Source: Wuchereria bancrofti
Taxonomy: Eukaryota > Nematoda > Chromadorea > Rhabditida > Onchocercidae
Length of the DNA stretch: 64,000 bases
Assembly (NCBI GenBank): GCA_005281725.1
Contig: SSBO01000003.1
Span: forward strand, 10,041,251-10,105,250
Direction of reading: 5' to 3'
The position numbers and the translations under genes are program-made. Every line of letters starts with the position of its first letter. Position 1 is the stretch's first letter. Positions 1 to 14,800 of the stretch are shown here, piece by piece. The notes under the pieces are model-generated. The model did not search any database, had not been told where the DNA came from, and was given only the letters and a program-made list of their open reading frames with translations.

Positions 1-6
1 GCTTAC

Positions 7-3000
7 ATTATTATTTCTTTCTAGAAGAAATTGAAAACTATTCAAGCTATCATCAATTTTTTCCACTTTAATACTTCTTTCCATTATTGGGAAATTAGTA
101 TAAAACTGAAAAAGCAAACTAATTTAATTTATTAAAAATTTAATTTATTAGTGTTTCGTTGTTGTTTTTTTTTTTTTTGATTTTTTATTTTAAATATAAA
201 AAATATTTTCATAAAATGAAATTACATCGATGCATGCTTGAATTCCAAGAATTTTTGCTAATATATCACCGGAACAATAACGTTTTTGTATATTTTCATC
301 ATTGTGTTGTCCAATGATAAATGATTGATAATGATTACTTTCAATTTTTATAATATCATGACTGAAAATTAAAAATTAAATTTGATATTTGTTAAATAAT
401 ATTTATTTCACTCTTTTCTTTTCTAAAGATAATTTTAGCTTTTAGATTAATTAGAATTTATTTCAACAAAAACTGAAAAAAAAATTATATTTGATAATAT
501 TTTATAGATTACATTACGATGAATGATAGTTAATGGTATCAGATAAATTGTGATAATTTTTTTTTGAAAAAATAATATTAATGTGATAATAACAAATTAC
601 TGTATCTCTGTAATAAGAAGATCGGTATGCAATATTAAACTATTACTTTTTCAAAAAAAAGAAAAAAAAAAGAAAAAAGAAAAAAAAAGAAAAAAAGAAA
701 CAAAAAAAGAAAAAAAAAACTGATCAAATTCTATGAGTTACATTCTGACAGGTGATAATAATTGATATCGAATAAATTGTGATAATTCTTTTTTAAATTT
801 TTCTTTCTAAAAAATGTGATAGATGACAATAATGATAGACGATAATAACAAAAAAATTATGATAAATGATAATGAAAAATTATGATAGATGATAATAAAA
901 AAAGTTATGATAAATGATAATAAAAGTTTATAATAGATTACATTTTATACCTTTAAGATATTAAAATAGATGATAAATTAAGATATTAAAATAGATGATA
1001 ATAATTAATATTAAATAAATTCTGATAATTCTTTTCTAAATTCTTCTTTCTAAAAAATATGATAGATGATAACTATGATAGACGACAATAATGATAGATG
1101 ATAATAAAAAAAGTTATGATAAATGATAATAAAAGTTTATGATAGATTACATTTTATACCTTACATTAAAATTTTAAATTGGTGATAATAATTAACAAAT
1201 TGTTATAAATTCCTTTTTTTTTTTAAATAATAATAATAAATTACCGTATTTTTGCAATAAAAAGTTCTTTGTGCGGAATATCAATTTGAAATGATAATTT
1301 TTTTCCTTCAATCATTTCCATTGTTTGTGAAATTGTTGTTGCAGCATATAAATTTGATGTTATCATAGCACCTGTTGCTGTATTACCTGCGCGTAATAAT
1401 ATTGCGCCACTTCTTGCAACTGATATTGATGGACGTATATCAAGCTAAAATGTAAATTTTACAAAAACAATTTTAAAAATATTTTTTTTTTAAAAAAAAA
1501 AGAATGAGCACGATGATTATGGTTATAAAATTTGCTTTGAATTAAAATGCAAAAAAAAAATTCAAACTAGGTTAAAATGTTTTTAATTTAATATATATTT
1601 TTATATTTATTTCAAAATATATTTTTAAAAAAATGAAAAAAAAGAAACAATTTTAAGGAAATTTTTTTAAAGCAAAATGATTACGATTACAAAATTTGCT
1701 TTAAATTAAAAAATCGAAAGAAGAAGAAATTTTAAATTTAATATTTAAAAAATTCAAGCCAAATTTTTTTTAGATGTATACTTAATAATAAAATTATAAT
1801 ATTATCACTTACATGACTGCTTGCATCAAATTTTCGTTGCAATAAATTTACAAAATTTAATTTTAATTTACTATTTAGCTTTGCTGCAAATGATACATTT
1901 AATAGGAATTGAAATGATAAGCCAGATAATGTTGGTAGTGTTTGTGATAATTCAAATAAAAGCATATGACGTGAAAGCTGCAAATAATTTATAAATGACA
2001 AAGATTTAAAAAAAATAAAAAATAAAAATTTCATTAAATAATTTTAAATGAATAAAGTAATAACTTTCAAAAGAAAACATTAAAGTTTATTATTTATTAT
2101 CAATAATCAGCATATTTAAAATTCAATTATTTCAGGTATGTTAATAATTGCTATGGATATTATAGATAAATTATAATCTATTCAAATTAATAATTTTAAA
2201 TATTCATCTTACAATTAATCCTATAATTAACCTTGAGAATCATTTTTTCATTTTTCATAGTCTTTACTTCTTGAGTAATCTTGAAAAAGTTAACTTCAAT
2301 AACTTTCAAAAAATCTTTTTTATTTATTTATTTTTTCAAAACCTTTCCTTCTAATATGCAATCTTAAATATATTAGTTTTATTTTAAATAATTAACATTT
2401 ATAAATTAATCTTAATTTATTTCCTATTTTATTTTTTTCTTACAATCTTAGTCACTCATTTTTGATCAAATTCAAAAAATTTAATTCTTTCAAACCTTTT
2501 TTATCTTCTCTTCCATTAATTTTGCTAATACTTTATCAATTTCAATATTTTCTTTAATTTTATCAAGTAATTGATGTTGTTCCATTTGAAAGCCATAATA
2601 ATATAAATCATCGCCAAATATCTAAATGCATCAAAAAAAAAAAATATTAAAATTCTTTATNTTTTTTTTTTAAATAATAATAATAAATTACCGTATTTTT
2701 GCAATAAAAAGTTCTTTGTGCGGAATATCAATTTGAAATGATAATTTTTTTCCTTCAATCATTTCCATTGTTTGTGAAATTGTTGTTGCAGCATATAAAT
2801 TTGATGTTATCATAGCACCTGTTGCTGTATTACCTGCGCGTAATAATATTGCGCCACTTCTTGCAACTGATATTGATGGACGTATATCAAGCTAAAATGT
2901 AAATTTTACAAAAACAATTTTAAAAATATTTTTTTTTTAAAAAAAAAAGAATGAGCACGATGATTATGGTTATAAAATTTGCTTTGAATTAAAATGCAAA

Positions 3001-4780
3001 AAAAAAATTCAAACTAGGTTAAAATGTTTTTAATTTAATATATATTTTTATATTTATTTCAAAATATATTTTTAAAAAAATGAAAAAAAAGAAACAATTT
3101 TAAGGAAATTTTTTTAAAGCAAAATGATTACGATTACAAAATTTGCTTTAAATTAAAAAATCGAAAGAAGAAGAAATTTTAAATTTAATATTTAAAAAAT
3201 TCAAGCCAAATTTTTTTTAGATGTATACTTAATAATAAAATTATAATATTATCACTTACATGACTGCTTGCATCAAATTTTCGTTGCAATAAATTTACAA
3301 AATTTAATTTTAATTTACTATTTAGCTTTGCTGCAAATGATACATTTAATAGGAATTGAAATGATAAGCCAGATAATGTTGGTAGTGTTTGTGATAATTC
3401 AAATAAAAGCATATGACGTGAAAGCTGCAAATAATTTATAAATGACAAAGATTTAAAAAAAATAAAAAATAAAAATTTCATTAAATAATTTTAAATGAAT
3501 AAAGTAATAACTTTCAAAAGAAAACATTAAAGTTTATTATTTATTATCAATAATCAGCATATTTAAAATTCAATTATTTCAGGTATGTTAATAATTGCTA
3601 TGGATATTATAGATAAATTATAATCTATTCAAATTAATAATTTTAAATATTCATCTTACAATTAATCCTATAATTAACCTTGAGAATCATTTTTTCATTT
3701 TTCATAGTCTTTACTTCTTGAGTAATCTTGAAAAAGTTAACTTCAATAACTTTCAAAAAATCTTTTTTATTTATTTATTTTTTCAAAACCTTTCCTTCTA
3801 ATATGCAATCTTAAATATATTAGTTTTATTTTAAATAATTAACATTTATAAATTAATCTTAATTTATTTCCTATTTTATTTTTTTCTTACAATCTTAGTC
3901 ACTCATTTTTGATCAAATTCAAAAAATTTAATTCTTTCAAACCTTTTTTATCTTCTCTTCCATTAATTTTGCTAATACTTTATCAATTTCAATATTTTCT
4001 TTAATTTTATCAAGTAATTGATGTTGTTCCATTTGAAAGCCATAATAATATAAATCATCGCCAAATATCTAAATGCATCAAAAAAAAAAAATATTAAAAT
4101 TCTTTATTAGCTTATCAAATAAAACAAATAAATAAGCTCAACAAAAAATCGAAAAAAAAAGTCGAATAAATGAATAGCAAAAATGATTTATGATAAATAT
4201 TAAAATATCTAATTCATTTAATGAATTTAAATTATCTAATATCGTTTATTGAGTTAAAAATATGTATTTGAAATGATATTTGATAAATACTAAAATATAA
4301 TACCATTTAATGATTTTAAAATATGTGATATCATTTGATGAATTTAAAATATCTGATATCATTTTAATGAATTTTAAATATCTAATATCATTTTAATGAA
4401 TTTAAAATGTCTAATATCATTTTAATGAATTTAAAATATCCAACATCATTTTAATGAATTTATTACAATTATTAATTAATAAAATTACTCTAATATAAAT
4501 GGTCAATCTTAGCAAATCTTCAATATTATTATTTCGTCTTCTATATAATTCTTTCAAATAATTCAATTTAGAATATTTTGATTGAAATTGTTTCTCTCGA
4601 AAGATATGTCCGTTAGGATTGCTAATGTAACCATCTGCGCCAAATAATTCCTCTTCCGCTTTCTCTAAACCTTCAGCTCGTGCACCAATTTCCAAAATAT
4701 TAATACTGCAAGAAAAATAATAAAAAAAAAAAAAAAAAGAAAAAGAAAAAAAATAAATAAACAAGAAAAAAAATAAATAA

Positions 4781-4814
<34 letters not shown>

Positions 4815-7800
4815 AAAAGAAAAAAAATAAATAAACAAGAAAAAAAATAAATAAATAAAAAAAAAAATAGATTTAATGCATTCAATGATTATTTATATTA
4901 CTACCAATTATCATTAAATTTTAAAACGATTATTAAATTACTGAAATATAAATTATCAATTACTAGCAATTATATTTGTTATCAATTACCGTATCATTAA
5001 AATTTCTGATTATTATTAACATACACATCAATTTCTAATGCATTAAATGATTATTTAAATTATCAATTATCATTGAATCTTAAAACAACTGTTAAAGTAT
5101 CAATAATCAGTTATTAATCATTATCAGTTACATTAGTTATCAATTTCATATCATTGAAATTTTTGATTGTTACTGGCATGTACATCAATTTTTGAAAATA
5201 TTAATACCATTAGTAAAATATTAAATAAAATAATAATATTATTATTAACAAATATTAATGTTGCAGGAAAAATAAATAAATCAAAAACGATTATTAAATT
5301 ATCAGTTATCATTAAAAATTATCATCTGTAAAGAAAAAATAAGGGAAAAGGAAAATGAAAATGTTGAATTTCATTAAAGTTTATGCATGACAAATTGAAA
5401 AATGAACGAAATATTTAATTTTAATATAAAAAACTGCAAAAAAAGTGGCAAAAAAATTAGCAAAGTTAAATTGTTAAAGAAAAAAAAGAGATTTAATATA
5501 TTTAATAAGCAATAATTTTATTGAATTTATGATCGACTATTATTTTACTATTAATTAATCACCTATCTATCTCAAACACCTTTTCCCTATGAATTTTTGT
5601 TGTGAATTAATTAGTTTTCAGTTAAGCAATTTCTAAAAATTTCTGTTTAATTTTAATTAAGTCATTTTTTCAATTGCTTTTTTTTTGTTACATTTTCATT
5701 AGCGCAAAATTTGCATTATTTAAAATTTGTTTTATTACCTTTTTCCAAAACATTTTTTCCCTATGAATTTTCATTATCAATTAATTAGTTTTTAATTAAG
5801 CAATTTTTAAAAATTTCTTTTTAATTTTAATTAAGTTAATTTTTCAATTACTTTCTTTTTGTCACATTTTAATTAGCGTAAAATTTGTATAATTTAAAAT
5901 TTGTTTCATTACCTTTTTCCAAATAAATGAATAGTGAAATTAAGCGCTATTTGACGTGGTATATATCCTTTTGGTATAAGTAATATTGATGTATCCATAT
6001 GTCCACCATAGTTATTCGAAAATATTAAAGTATAATTGAAATTATTAATTAAACTTACCCTAATTTAAGTTAATCAATTAAAATTACATCAATAGAATCA
6101 TCAAATTGTTTCATTTTTTTTTTTTAAATCCATTAATTATTACCGCAAATTTTAATATCATAAATTTAAAAAAAAAAATTTTTTTCTCAAATTATTTCAT
6201 GCTAATTTATTTTTATGTATGAAATAAATCTTTTCATTCTTAGCAAAAATTTTATTAACATTAACAAGTCTAAATCAATAAAATTCTAAATTAAGATAAT
6301 TTTAATAATTTGATAATATTTTAACAAAATAAAAAGAAAGAGGGAAAAGGAAATTTCCAAAATATGTTTAGTCTTTTTTAAAATTTTGCAAAAAGAAAAA
6401 TAGTTAAATTTAAATTCAAAAATTAATTACCTCTTTATCAAAATATCCTAATTCAAAGTAGCGTGAAAAGCGACTTAAATCTAAATTATAACGTTTTGGA
6501 ATATGAAATCTTTTTAATATATATTGCAAATTACGTATTCCTGGATTTGTTGAACGTTGTTTAGCATTGAAATATGACCAAATATATGATCCAACTGTAA
6601 CAAATGAAAATATTTTTGCATAAAATTTATTGAAATTTAAAATTTAATTATTTATTAAGCTAATAATTTGTTTTATTAAATTTGATAAATTGATATGATG
6701 AAAAAAAAAGCAATATTATAATGCATATTAATATTATAAAGAAATAAAGATGTTAACCAAGTTATTATACTTCGTTTTAAGTATGAATAAATATATAATT
6801 TAATTAATTAATTGAAATTAATTATTAATTATAATATAATAATACATATATGTAACGTTTAATAAAATATGATTGAATATATGATTTAATAAATTAATTT
6901 GAAATAAATTACTAATGATAATATAACATACATATATGTTACATTTACTATAATATGAAATTAAAAATTTACAAATTTTTATTGTTTACCAAATAATTTT
7001 CTTTTTTTTTTTAAATTCTGAAATTTATTAAATTCTAAATTTGCTTAACCTTGATTAATAGTTTCATTATGTAATTGTTCAACAATAATTTTTAATATTT
7101 CATCATTTGCACATTCCATTAATTGTCGAAATGCAATTATTCTTACTTCTGTATTTTCCTAAAATTAATTAATTATTTGTTTTCCGCCTTTTCCTTCTTT
7201 TTTCTCACAAAAATTTATTAATTATTTGTTATCACAAGTAGAAAAAAATTTAAAGTTTTAAAAAAAATTTTATTACAATATATAAGATACAAATGAGAAG
7301 TACAAAAAAATAATTGATAATTTCTTTGATTGAAAAACAAAAAAAAATTCACTTCAATGATAATTTCAAATAGTAATTTTTTTTTTTTAAACCTTTATAC
7401 TAAAATATATCAATGAAATTTTTATTTTTCATAATTTTTTTGATTTAAAACACATAAATGAAAAAAATGATAATTGTGTACAAAACAGATTAGATATTTG
7501 TTTAAAAGATATTTCAANATTTCAAATAGTAATTTTTTTTTTTTAAACCTTTATACTAAAATATATCAATGAAATTTTTATTTTTCATAATTTTTTTGAT
7601 TTAAAACACATAAATGAAAAAAATGATAATTGTGTACAAAACAGATTAGATATTTGTTTAAAAGATATTTCAAATTTTAATATATTCCTATATAATTATT
7701 GATATTTTTATGAAATTTCTTTTTTAATGAAAAAACAAACAAACAAAATATTCATTGTTAGAAAAAAATTCATATCAATGATATAAAAATACCTTTTGAT

Positions 7801-10800
7801 TACGGAATAATTCAATAATTTTACTATTTCGTTGTTGACTGCACGGTTTTCGACGTAATGCATCAATTGCAGCAATTTTAATTTCATTTGAAATTTGTTC
7901 ATTTGAAATGCATGCTAATAATGATGATAAAGAATACTCTTCATAACCGATATTTCCGATTGATTTCAAAATTATCACTGTTTTCTAAAAAAAAAAAATA
8001 ATAATAATTATATATATACATTTTTTTGACTACATTTTGTCCACATTTTTGTAATTTTTTATTTATCACTACCAGTGATAATATATTTTTATCATAATAA
8101 TAATTATTGATAATATTATTTTTAAATTATCACTGTTTTATTATCACTGCTTTCTAAAAATGGCTAAACATTTTGTTTATATCCCGTCAAAAAATATTTT
8201 TGTATTTTTTTACTTATTACTGTTTTTTATCATTGATAATATTATTTCAAACATTCACACCGTTTTTGAAGTTTTTTGAAATTATCACTGTTTTATTATC
8301 GCTTTCTAAAAATATCTGTAAATATACATATATTCATTTTAACTATATTTTGTCCAAAAAAAAAACATACTTATCATTATTATCACTAATAGTACCTGTC
8401 ATTAATTACTGATAATATTATTTCAAATATTCTCACTTTAATTTCATCAAATTCTTGTCCAACATAACAATTAGGAGGTAATTTAGATGAAATACTCTGT
8501 ATGATACGTTGTACTGATAATTCCATTTGACAATTTGAATGTGTGATACAATATGATTGTACCAATGATGAAATAGCTAATAAACCTTTAAAAAAAAGGA
8601 AAAAATTATTTTAATATTTAACAAAGTTAATAAATCAATAAAAAATTATTTAATAAAATTGTTAAATTACGAAATTAATTACAATCAATATTTTTTCCAT
8701 TCTTTTTTAATTATTTTAATTGGAAATTTTTAATTTCTTAAAAAAATATACATATTATGGCAAAATTAAATAATATTATTAATAAAAATTTAAAATAATT
8801 ATTTTATTACCATGAAGTGGAATATTTTCAATAAATGTAGCAATAGAATTGATTATATCAATTTTTGGATTTGATAATAATGCTAATGATGAAAAAATTA
8901 ATTCATTAGTAGTAGCTCCTGAATTAATTAAATTGCCAATTTGTTGTATACAAGCAGATGAAGCACAAGCTGATAAGGCATCAAGAAATATATCACATTG
9001 TAAATTTGCAATTGATGATAATTCCATTAATGATAATGTACGAAGATTATATACCAAATTGGCAAAATGTGTTGCTGCCTAAGAAAATATTTTTGTTTCC
9101 TTTAAAAAATTTTTACAAATTTTTTTTTTTAAACTTTAATTTATATAATTCAGAAAGCAAAAAATTAAAAATTGATTAAATTTCATTTATTTATATTTAT
9201 TAATGAATTAAAAACAAAAAAAAAATCAACCAATTACTGCTTTTTTTTTACTTTAACTTTATCAATTTGTTATTTTCAGTAATAATTAATTAATCAAATC
9301 AATACTACTGCAACAAAATAAATATGTAAATGGAAATTTTGTAAAAATGAAAATTTCAAAATGTGCTAATTAATTCTAACTTATGTTATGAACACTACAA
9401 ATTCACTATTATATTTTTAAATTCGTTTTTTTTTTTTTTTTTCATTTCTCTCTTTTTTTCTTTTTGCTTTATAATATAAAATAAAATGATAACTAGTAAA
9501 ATAATAATAAAGATATTTTATTAAATTTAAAAAAGTATAATTTACATAAAATATTTATACTTACATTTGCATCAATACGATCATCTGATTGACATAATTC
9601 ATCGATAATTTTTTTAACAAATTGTAATGAATTTTTCATATTAAAATTATCATTGCTGTAATCAAAAATAATTGATAAACGTTTATTAAATGATTCTTGT
9701 GGTGGTGCATTTGTAATACCAATTGCTCGTAGTGTTTGTTCAACGTGTAACATTCCAATATTATCATTACCGTAAGGTGAGATAATATGATAATTTTCCA
9801 TGCATGTTACCTGAGAAAATTTTAATAATTAATATTATAATTAAAATTTTATTTTGTATTAAAATAGTATTGTTGATAAAAGTGACAATTTTCAATTATT
9901 AGTTACACAACAATTAATTAGTGTTATGTTTTATCTGTTACCTGGAAAATTTTAAAAATTAATATTTTGTATTATAAATAAAATTTTATTTTGTATTAAA
10001 ATAGTATTGTTGATAAAAGTGACAATTTTCAATTATTAGTTATACTGCAATTAATTAGTGCTATGTTTTATCTGTTACCTGGAAAATTTTAATAATTAAT
10101 ATTTTGTATTATAAATAAAATTTTATTTTGTATTAAAATTGTAATGTCGATAAAAGTGACAATTTTCAATTATTAGTTACACTACAATTAATTTCTTATT
10201 AATTATACTGATACATCTGTTATTATATTATGCTGTAAACAAATGAATTAATAAAAATTATTTCAACAATTATGATCAAATAAATGATAATAAGAAGTGA
10301 AAGAAGATAAACATGAAATTTAAATCATTTTAATGTTAAACAAACCATTATCAAATAAAAGGCAATAAGAATAGAAAAACAGATAAACATAAATTCAAAT
10401 TTAATGTTAATTAATAAGTAATTAATTCCAATAAAAATGAATTTAAAAAAAATATTGTAAAAAAAATTTTTTCTTCAACTTTTTTTTGCCTTTAATTTAA
10501 TTTGTTCACTATAAACACTGTAACATACATTCTCTAAAGCTATATCACCTTTTTTATTAATCAATATTTATCACACACAAAAAAAGTGTTATCAAGGAAG
10601 TGATAAGTTCATAAAATTATCATATTATCAAATTAATTAATTTATTTGCATTAATATGAATTTACCTGTTGAAGGTTATTATGAGCAATTTGACGCTCAC
10701 ATGTTTGTTTTGCTTCTATCAATGGTGCCATTTGTATTTTCTAAAATTATTTATTTGTATTTTCTTTTTCTTAAAATTATATTTAAAAATATTATTTTTC

Positions 10801-11776
10801 GAAACTATTATAAATGTATTTATTTTTTAATTAAACCATCCATTTTTTAAATTTATTATTATAATCACAAAAAAAAAGTAAATAAGTAAATAATCACATT
10901 CTATTTATACATTAATTAATATCAGTGTGACTCAATTGAAAACATTACCTAAAATAGATAATTACGTTCTTTGTTTTTTCATATAATTGTTTTAATTAAA
11001 TTAAATAATATGAAAATAATTTCATTTCCGGAATACATTTCCGGATTAATAATTAACTAACCGATTCTAATCGATATGGTATAGCTCGAATACCAGCAAT
11101 ATCATGCTTACGATAACATGCATTTAATTGTTTTGTTGTTTTTAAATTTAATATTTCATTTATTTTTTGCTTCTCAATAGTTATCGGACAATCACCAGAT
11201 ATATCAATTTCTCTTGCTCCTTCTAAATAAATTTGTGACAAAATTAAATTAAAATTAAAAGTAACAAAATTAAATTAAAAGACGACAATGAAATACTTTA
11301 ATTGATTAATCTAAAGTAAACCTTCTTAAAATAAATATATTAGATTCTTTTAATTTTTTCAGCATAATATTAATCGCTTAATATAATTTAATAGCACAAA
11401 AAAAAAAATTTTTTTTTTGAACTATTTATTGTTTTTTTCAAAAAAAGTTTTCAACTGAAATATACAAAAATATAATTTTATAAAATTGAAATACATACAA
11501 AACAAAAAAAAAAAAAAAAACAAATATTATTTTTCATGATTAAAAAAAAAAATATACCTATAAAAAAGGAGATTAAATAACAAAAAAAAATGNNNNNNNN
11601 NNNNNNNNNNNNNNNNNNNNNNNNNTTTAATAGCACAAAAAAAAAAATTTTTTTTTTGAACTATTTATTGTTTTCTTCAGAAAAAGTTTTCAACTGAAAT
11701 ATACAAAAATATAATTTTATAAAATTGAAATACATACAAAACAAAAAAAAAAAAAAAAAAAAAAATTTTTTTTTAT

Positions 11777-11814
<38 letters not shown>

Positions 11815-14800
11815 AAATATTATTTTTCATGATTAAAAAAAAAAATATACCTATAAAAAAGGAGATCAAATAACAAAACAAAATGCAAAATCAAAAATGG
11901 AAAAAATTTAGTTAAAAAAATGAATATAATTAAATTAACTGAATTGAAAAACAAAAAAAAAACAAAATTAAAATTAATTAAAATTAAAAAAGCAAAAATG
12001 AATGAAGACATAGAACAAACCATGTTTAATTTGAAAAGCTGATAAAATAGAACGTTTAATATTAATTGCCCATATTGGATCAGTATTATTCGGGCAAATT
12101 GCTAACACTTTCCCATCATCAAATGCAAATCGAAGCGATGAACGTTCCAGGATATAACTCCAATCATTTTCAACATTTATTCCTCTTAGTGATGTCCGTG
12201 TTAACTACAATATGTTTTACTATATTTAATTAAAATTTAAAAAAAAAACTAAAATATTTGAAAATTATTTTAATTCATTAAGTGTTATTTGCATCAATTA
12301 TGTTACATATTATATTTAATTAAATATTGGTTTTTTTTCTAAATAAAAAAGTGACAGTAAAATATTTGAAATTATTTTACTCCATTAAGTGATATTTACG
12401 TCTTGTACTTAATTAATTTTTTTCTTTTAAAAAGTAATAAAAAATATTTGAAACTATTTTACTCCATTAAGTGTTAATTGCATCAATTATATTATATTTT
12501 ATATTTAATTAAATATTTTTAAAAAAAGTAACAGCAAAATATTTGAAATTATTTTACGCCATTAAGTGTTATGTAAAAATATTTGAAATTATTTTGCTCA
12601 ATTAAGTTGCGTCAATCATATTTACGTATTACATCTAACACTTTTATGTTAATTATTTTAAAAAACTAATAAAAATATTTGCAATCAGCTCTTTTTTTTT
12701 TCCTTTCTAGTTTTTATAATTTGCATATTTTAGTAAATAAATAAATAAATAAATAAGTTGAATAGATGTGTAAATAGTGCGAAAAAGCAGCATGCAATTA
12801 GTTAAAAAAAAAAAAACAGAATTTATTAAGTAAAAATAAAGTAATTATATAAGTAAAAAATAAAGCAATTATATCAATGTAACTGGTTGACATAATGATA
12901 AATTATTTTTAAGTTTAAAATGATAAATTTAATACATTAGAAAAAAAAAACTATATCATATAAAGAAAAGAGTTTATGAGAAAAGTATAAGTTAGATTTT
13001 TTGCTAATCAAAAAAAGAAAAATATGCAAATTTTTACTTTTTAAACTAATTATAAAAAGTAGTAAAAACAAATCAGTTAGAAATAATGTTTGAATCTAAA
13101 AAAAATTTAACATTATTTGTTAATTTTTCGCTTCTTTTTTTTTTGATGGAAAATTTAAAATTATCTCTTAAGCATATTTAAAAATTTTTAAAAAATATTT
13201 TATATATATATGCAAATTAATAAATTACTTTGAGTGAAAATTCGCATGGTGAATGAACTGATATATGCGCTTGCGCATTTTGTATCACATCAGTGTCACG
13301 TTCTTCACCAATTTTTAAAATTGTTCGAGATGTTACATCAAATACATAACTACGACCTATGTCATATTTCACTTCTGTTGATACACCTAAAATTATTAAA
13401 CATTTAATCATTTCAATATTTATTAATTAATTACTTGAAAGAGACAAAATGCTGATTGGAAATAATTTACTACAATGATAAAATGTTAGATTTAGATAAA
13501 AAAAAAAATTTGCTTATCTTTAGATAACATTAATTGTATGTTATATAAAAATTTTTTCATATATTCAAAGTGTATTTTCAATTTTTAAAATTTAAATGAA
13601 TTTATCGAATTTACTATTCCATTTGTCATATCGTTTTCTTTGTTCTTTTTTTAAGATGAAAAAATGGCGTTTGTAATACAAAAAAAAAAAATTTGCTTAT
13701 CTTTAGATAACATTAATTGTATGTTATATAAAAATTTTTTCATATATTCAAAGTGTATTTTCAATTTTTAAAATTTAAATGAATTTATCGAATTTACTAT
13801 TCCATTTGTCATATCGTTTTCTTTGTTCTTTTTTTAAGATGAAAAAATGGCGTTTGTAATACAAAAAAAAAAAAGAAAAATTTTTTCCATTCTTTTTTCA
13901 AATTTTTTATTTTCAACATTATTTTCTGGTGTAATTTAATTGTATGAATGAAAAAGAAATTAAAAATACGTTATTAGAAATGAATATATTTAAGATTTAT
14001 GACAAAAATTAAGAGAAACGATAGTAAATTTCAGATAATCATATAATCGAAGAAAAAAGATGAGGAATTAGCATTAGAAAAAAATTTCAAGTAATTATAA
14101 ATGTTTCAATCGAATTAAATTGTCGTCAAATTTACTAATAATTTATTGAAATTTAATTGTTACTTTACTTTCAATACTTTTTGGGTAAATTTGAATTTTT
14201 AAACTTCTTACAATTACAGCAATATTACAAAATGAAAATTAATTATTGTAATTAATTTTCATGCACTTTTCACTCTTAGCTTCTTTTTCTGTATTTACTT
14301 ATTTTAATGTTGCTAGATAATCAACACTTTTTTTAATTTTTATTTCCAATTATTTAAATTTCTTAAAATTTCTCATTATTATTTTTTTTTTGCTATGCAG
14401 TAGTTTGTACATAATTCAAACTTCATTTTTTTTTCTGATTATTATTTTTTTTCAAATCTGCAGAAGCAAACACTTTTATTTTATCAATTTTTAAATGCAT
14501 TGATGGATAAATGGAAGATGGAATGATAATATGATAAAATATTTCTCTCTTATCATTTGTGATTATTTTGATTACAGTTGATTCAAGCACAAAAGTCGTC
14601 AAAAATACATAATAATTATGAATTAAAAATTTTTTATCTTTGCAAAGTTAATTTTGCCTTCCTTTCTTCCCGTCTTTTTTCTTTGCTTCAACTCCATTTC
14701 AAATTTAAATTTCCATTGATTTTGTTTTCATTTTCTCATTTTTTTTTCACTTCACTGAAGTTTATTTCAAATAAAAGTCTTTTTCAGAATTAAAATTGAA

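Noticed and set aside
1738..3481. Two identical 98-aa minus-strand ORFs as separate small genes
   Set aside because: Both are one exon of the lipid transfer gene plus intron read-through, present twice because of the 1.45-kb repeat.
8849..9082. 77-aa plus-strand ORF
   Set aside because: Antisense shadow of the lipid-transfer exon 9078-8811.
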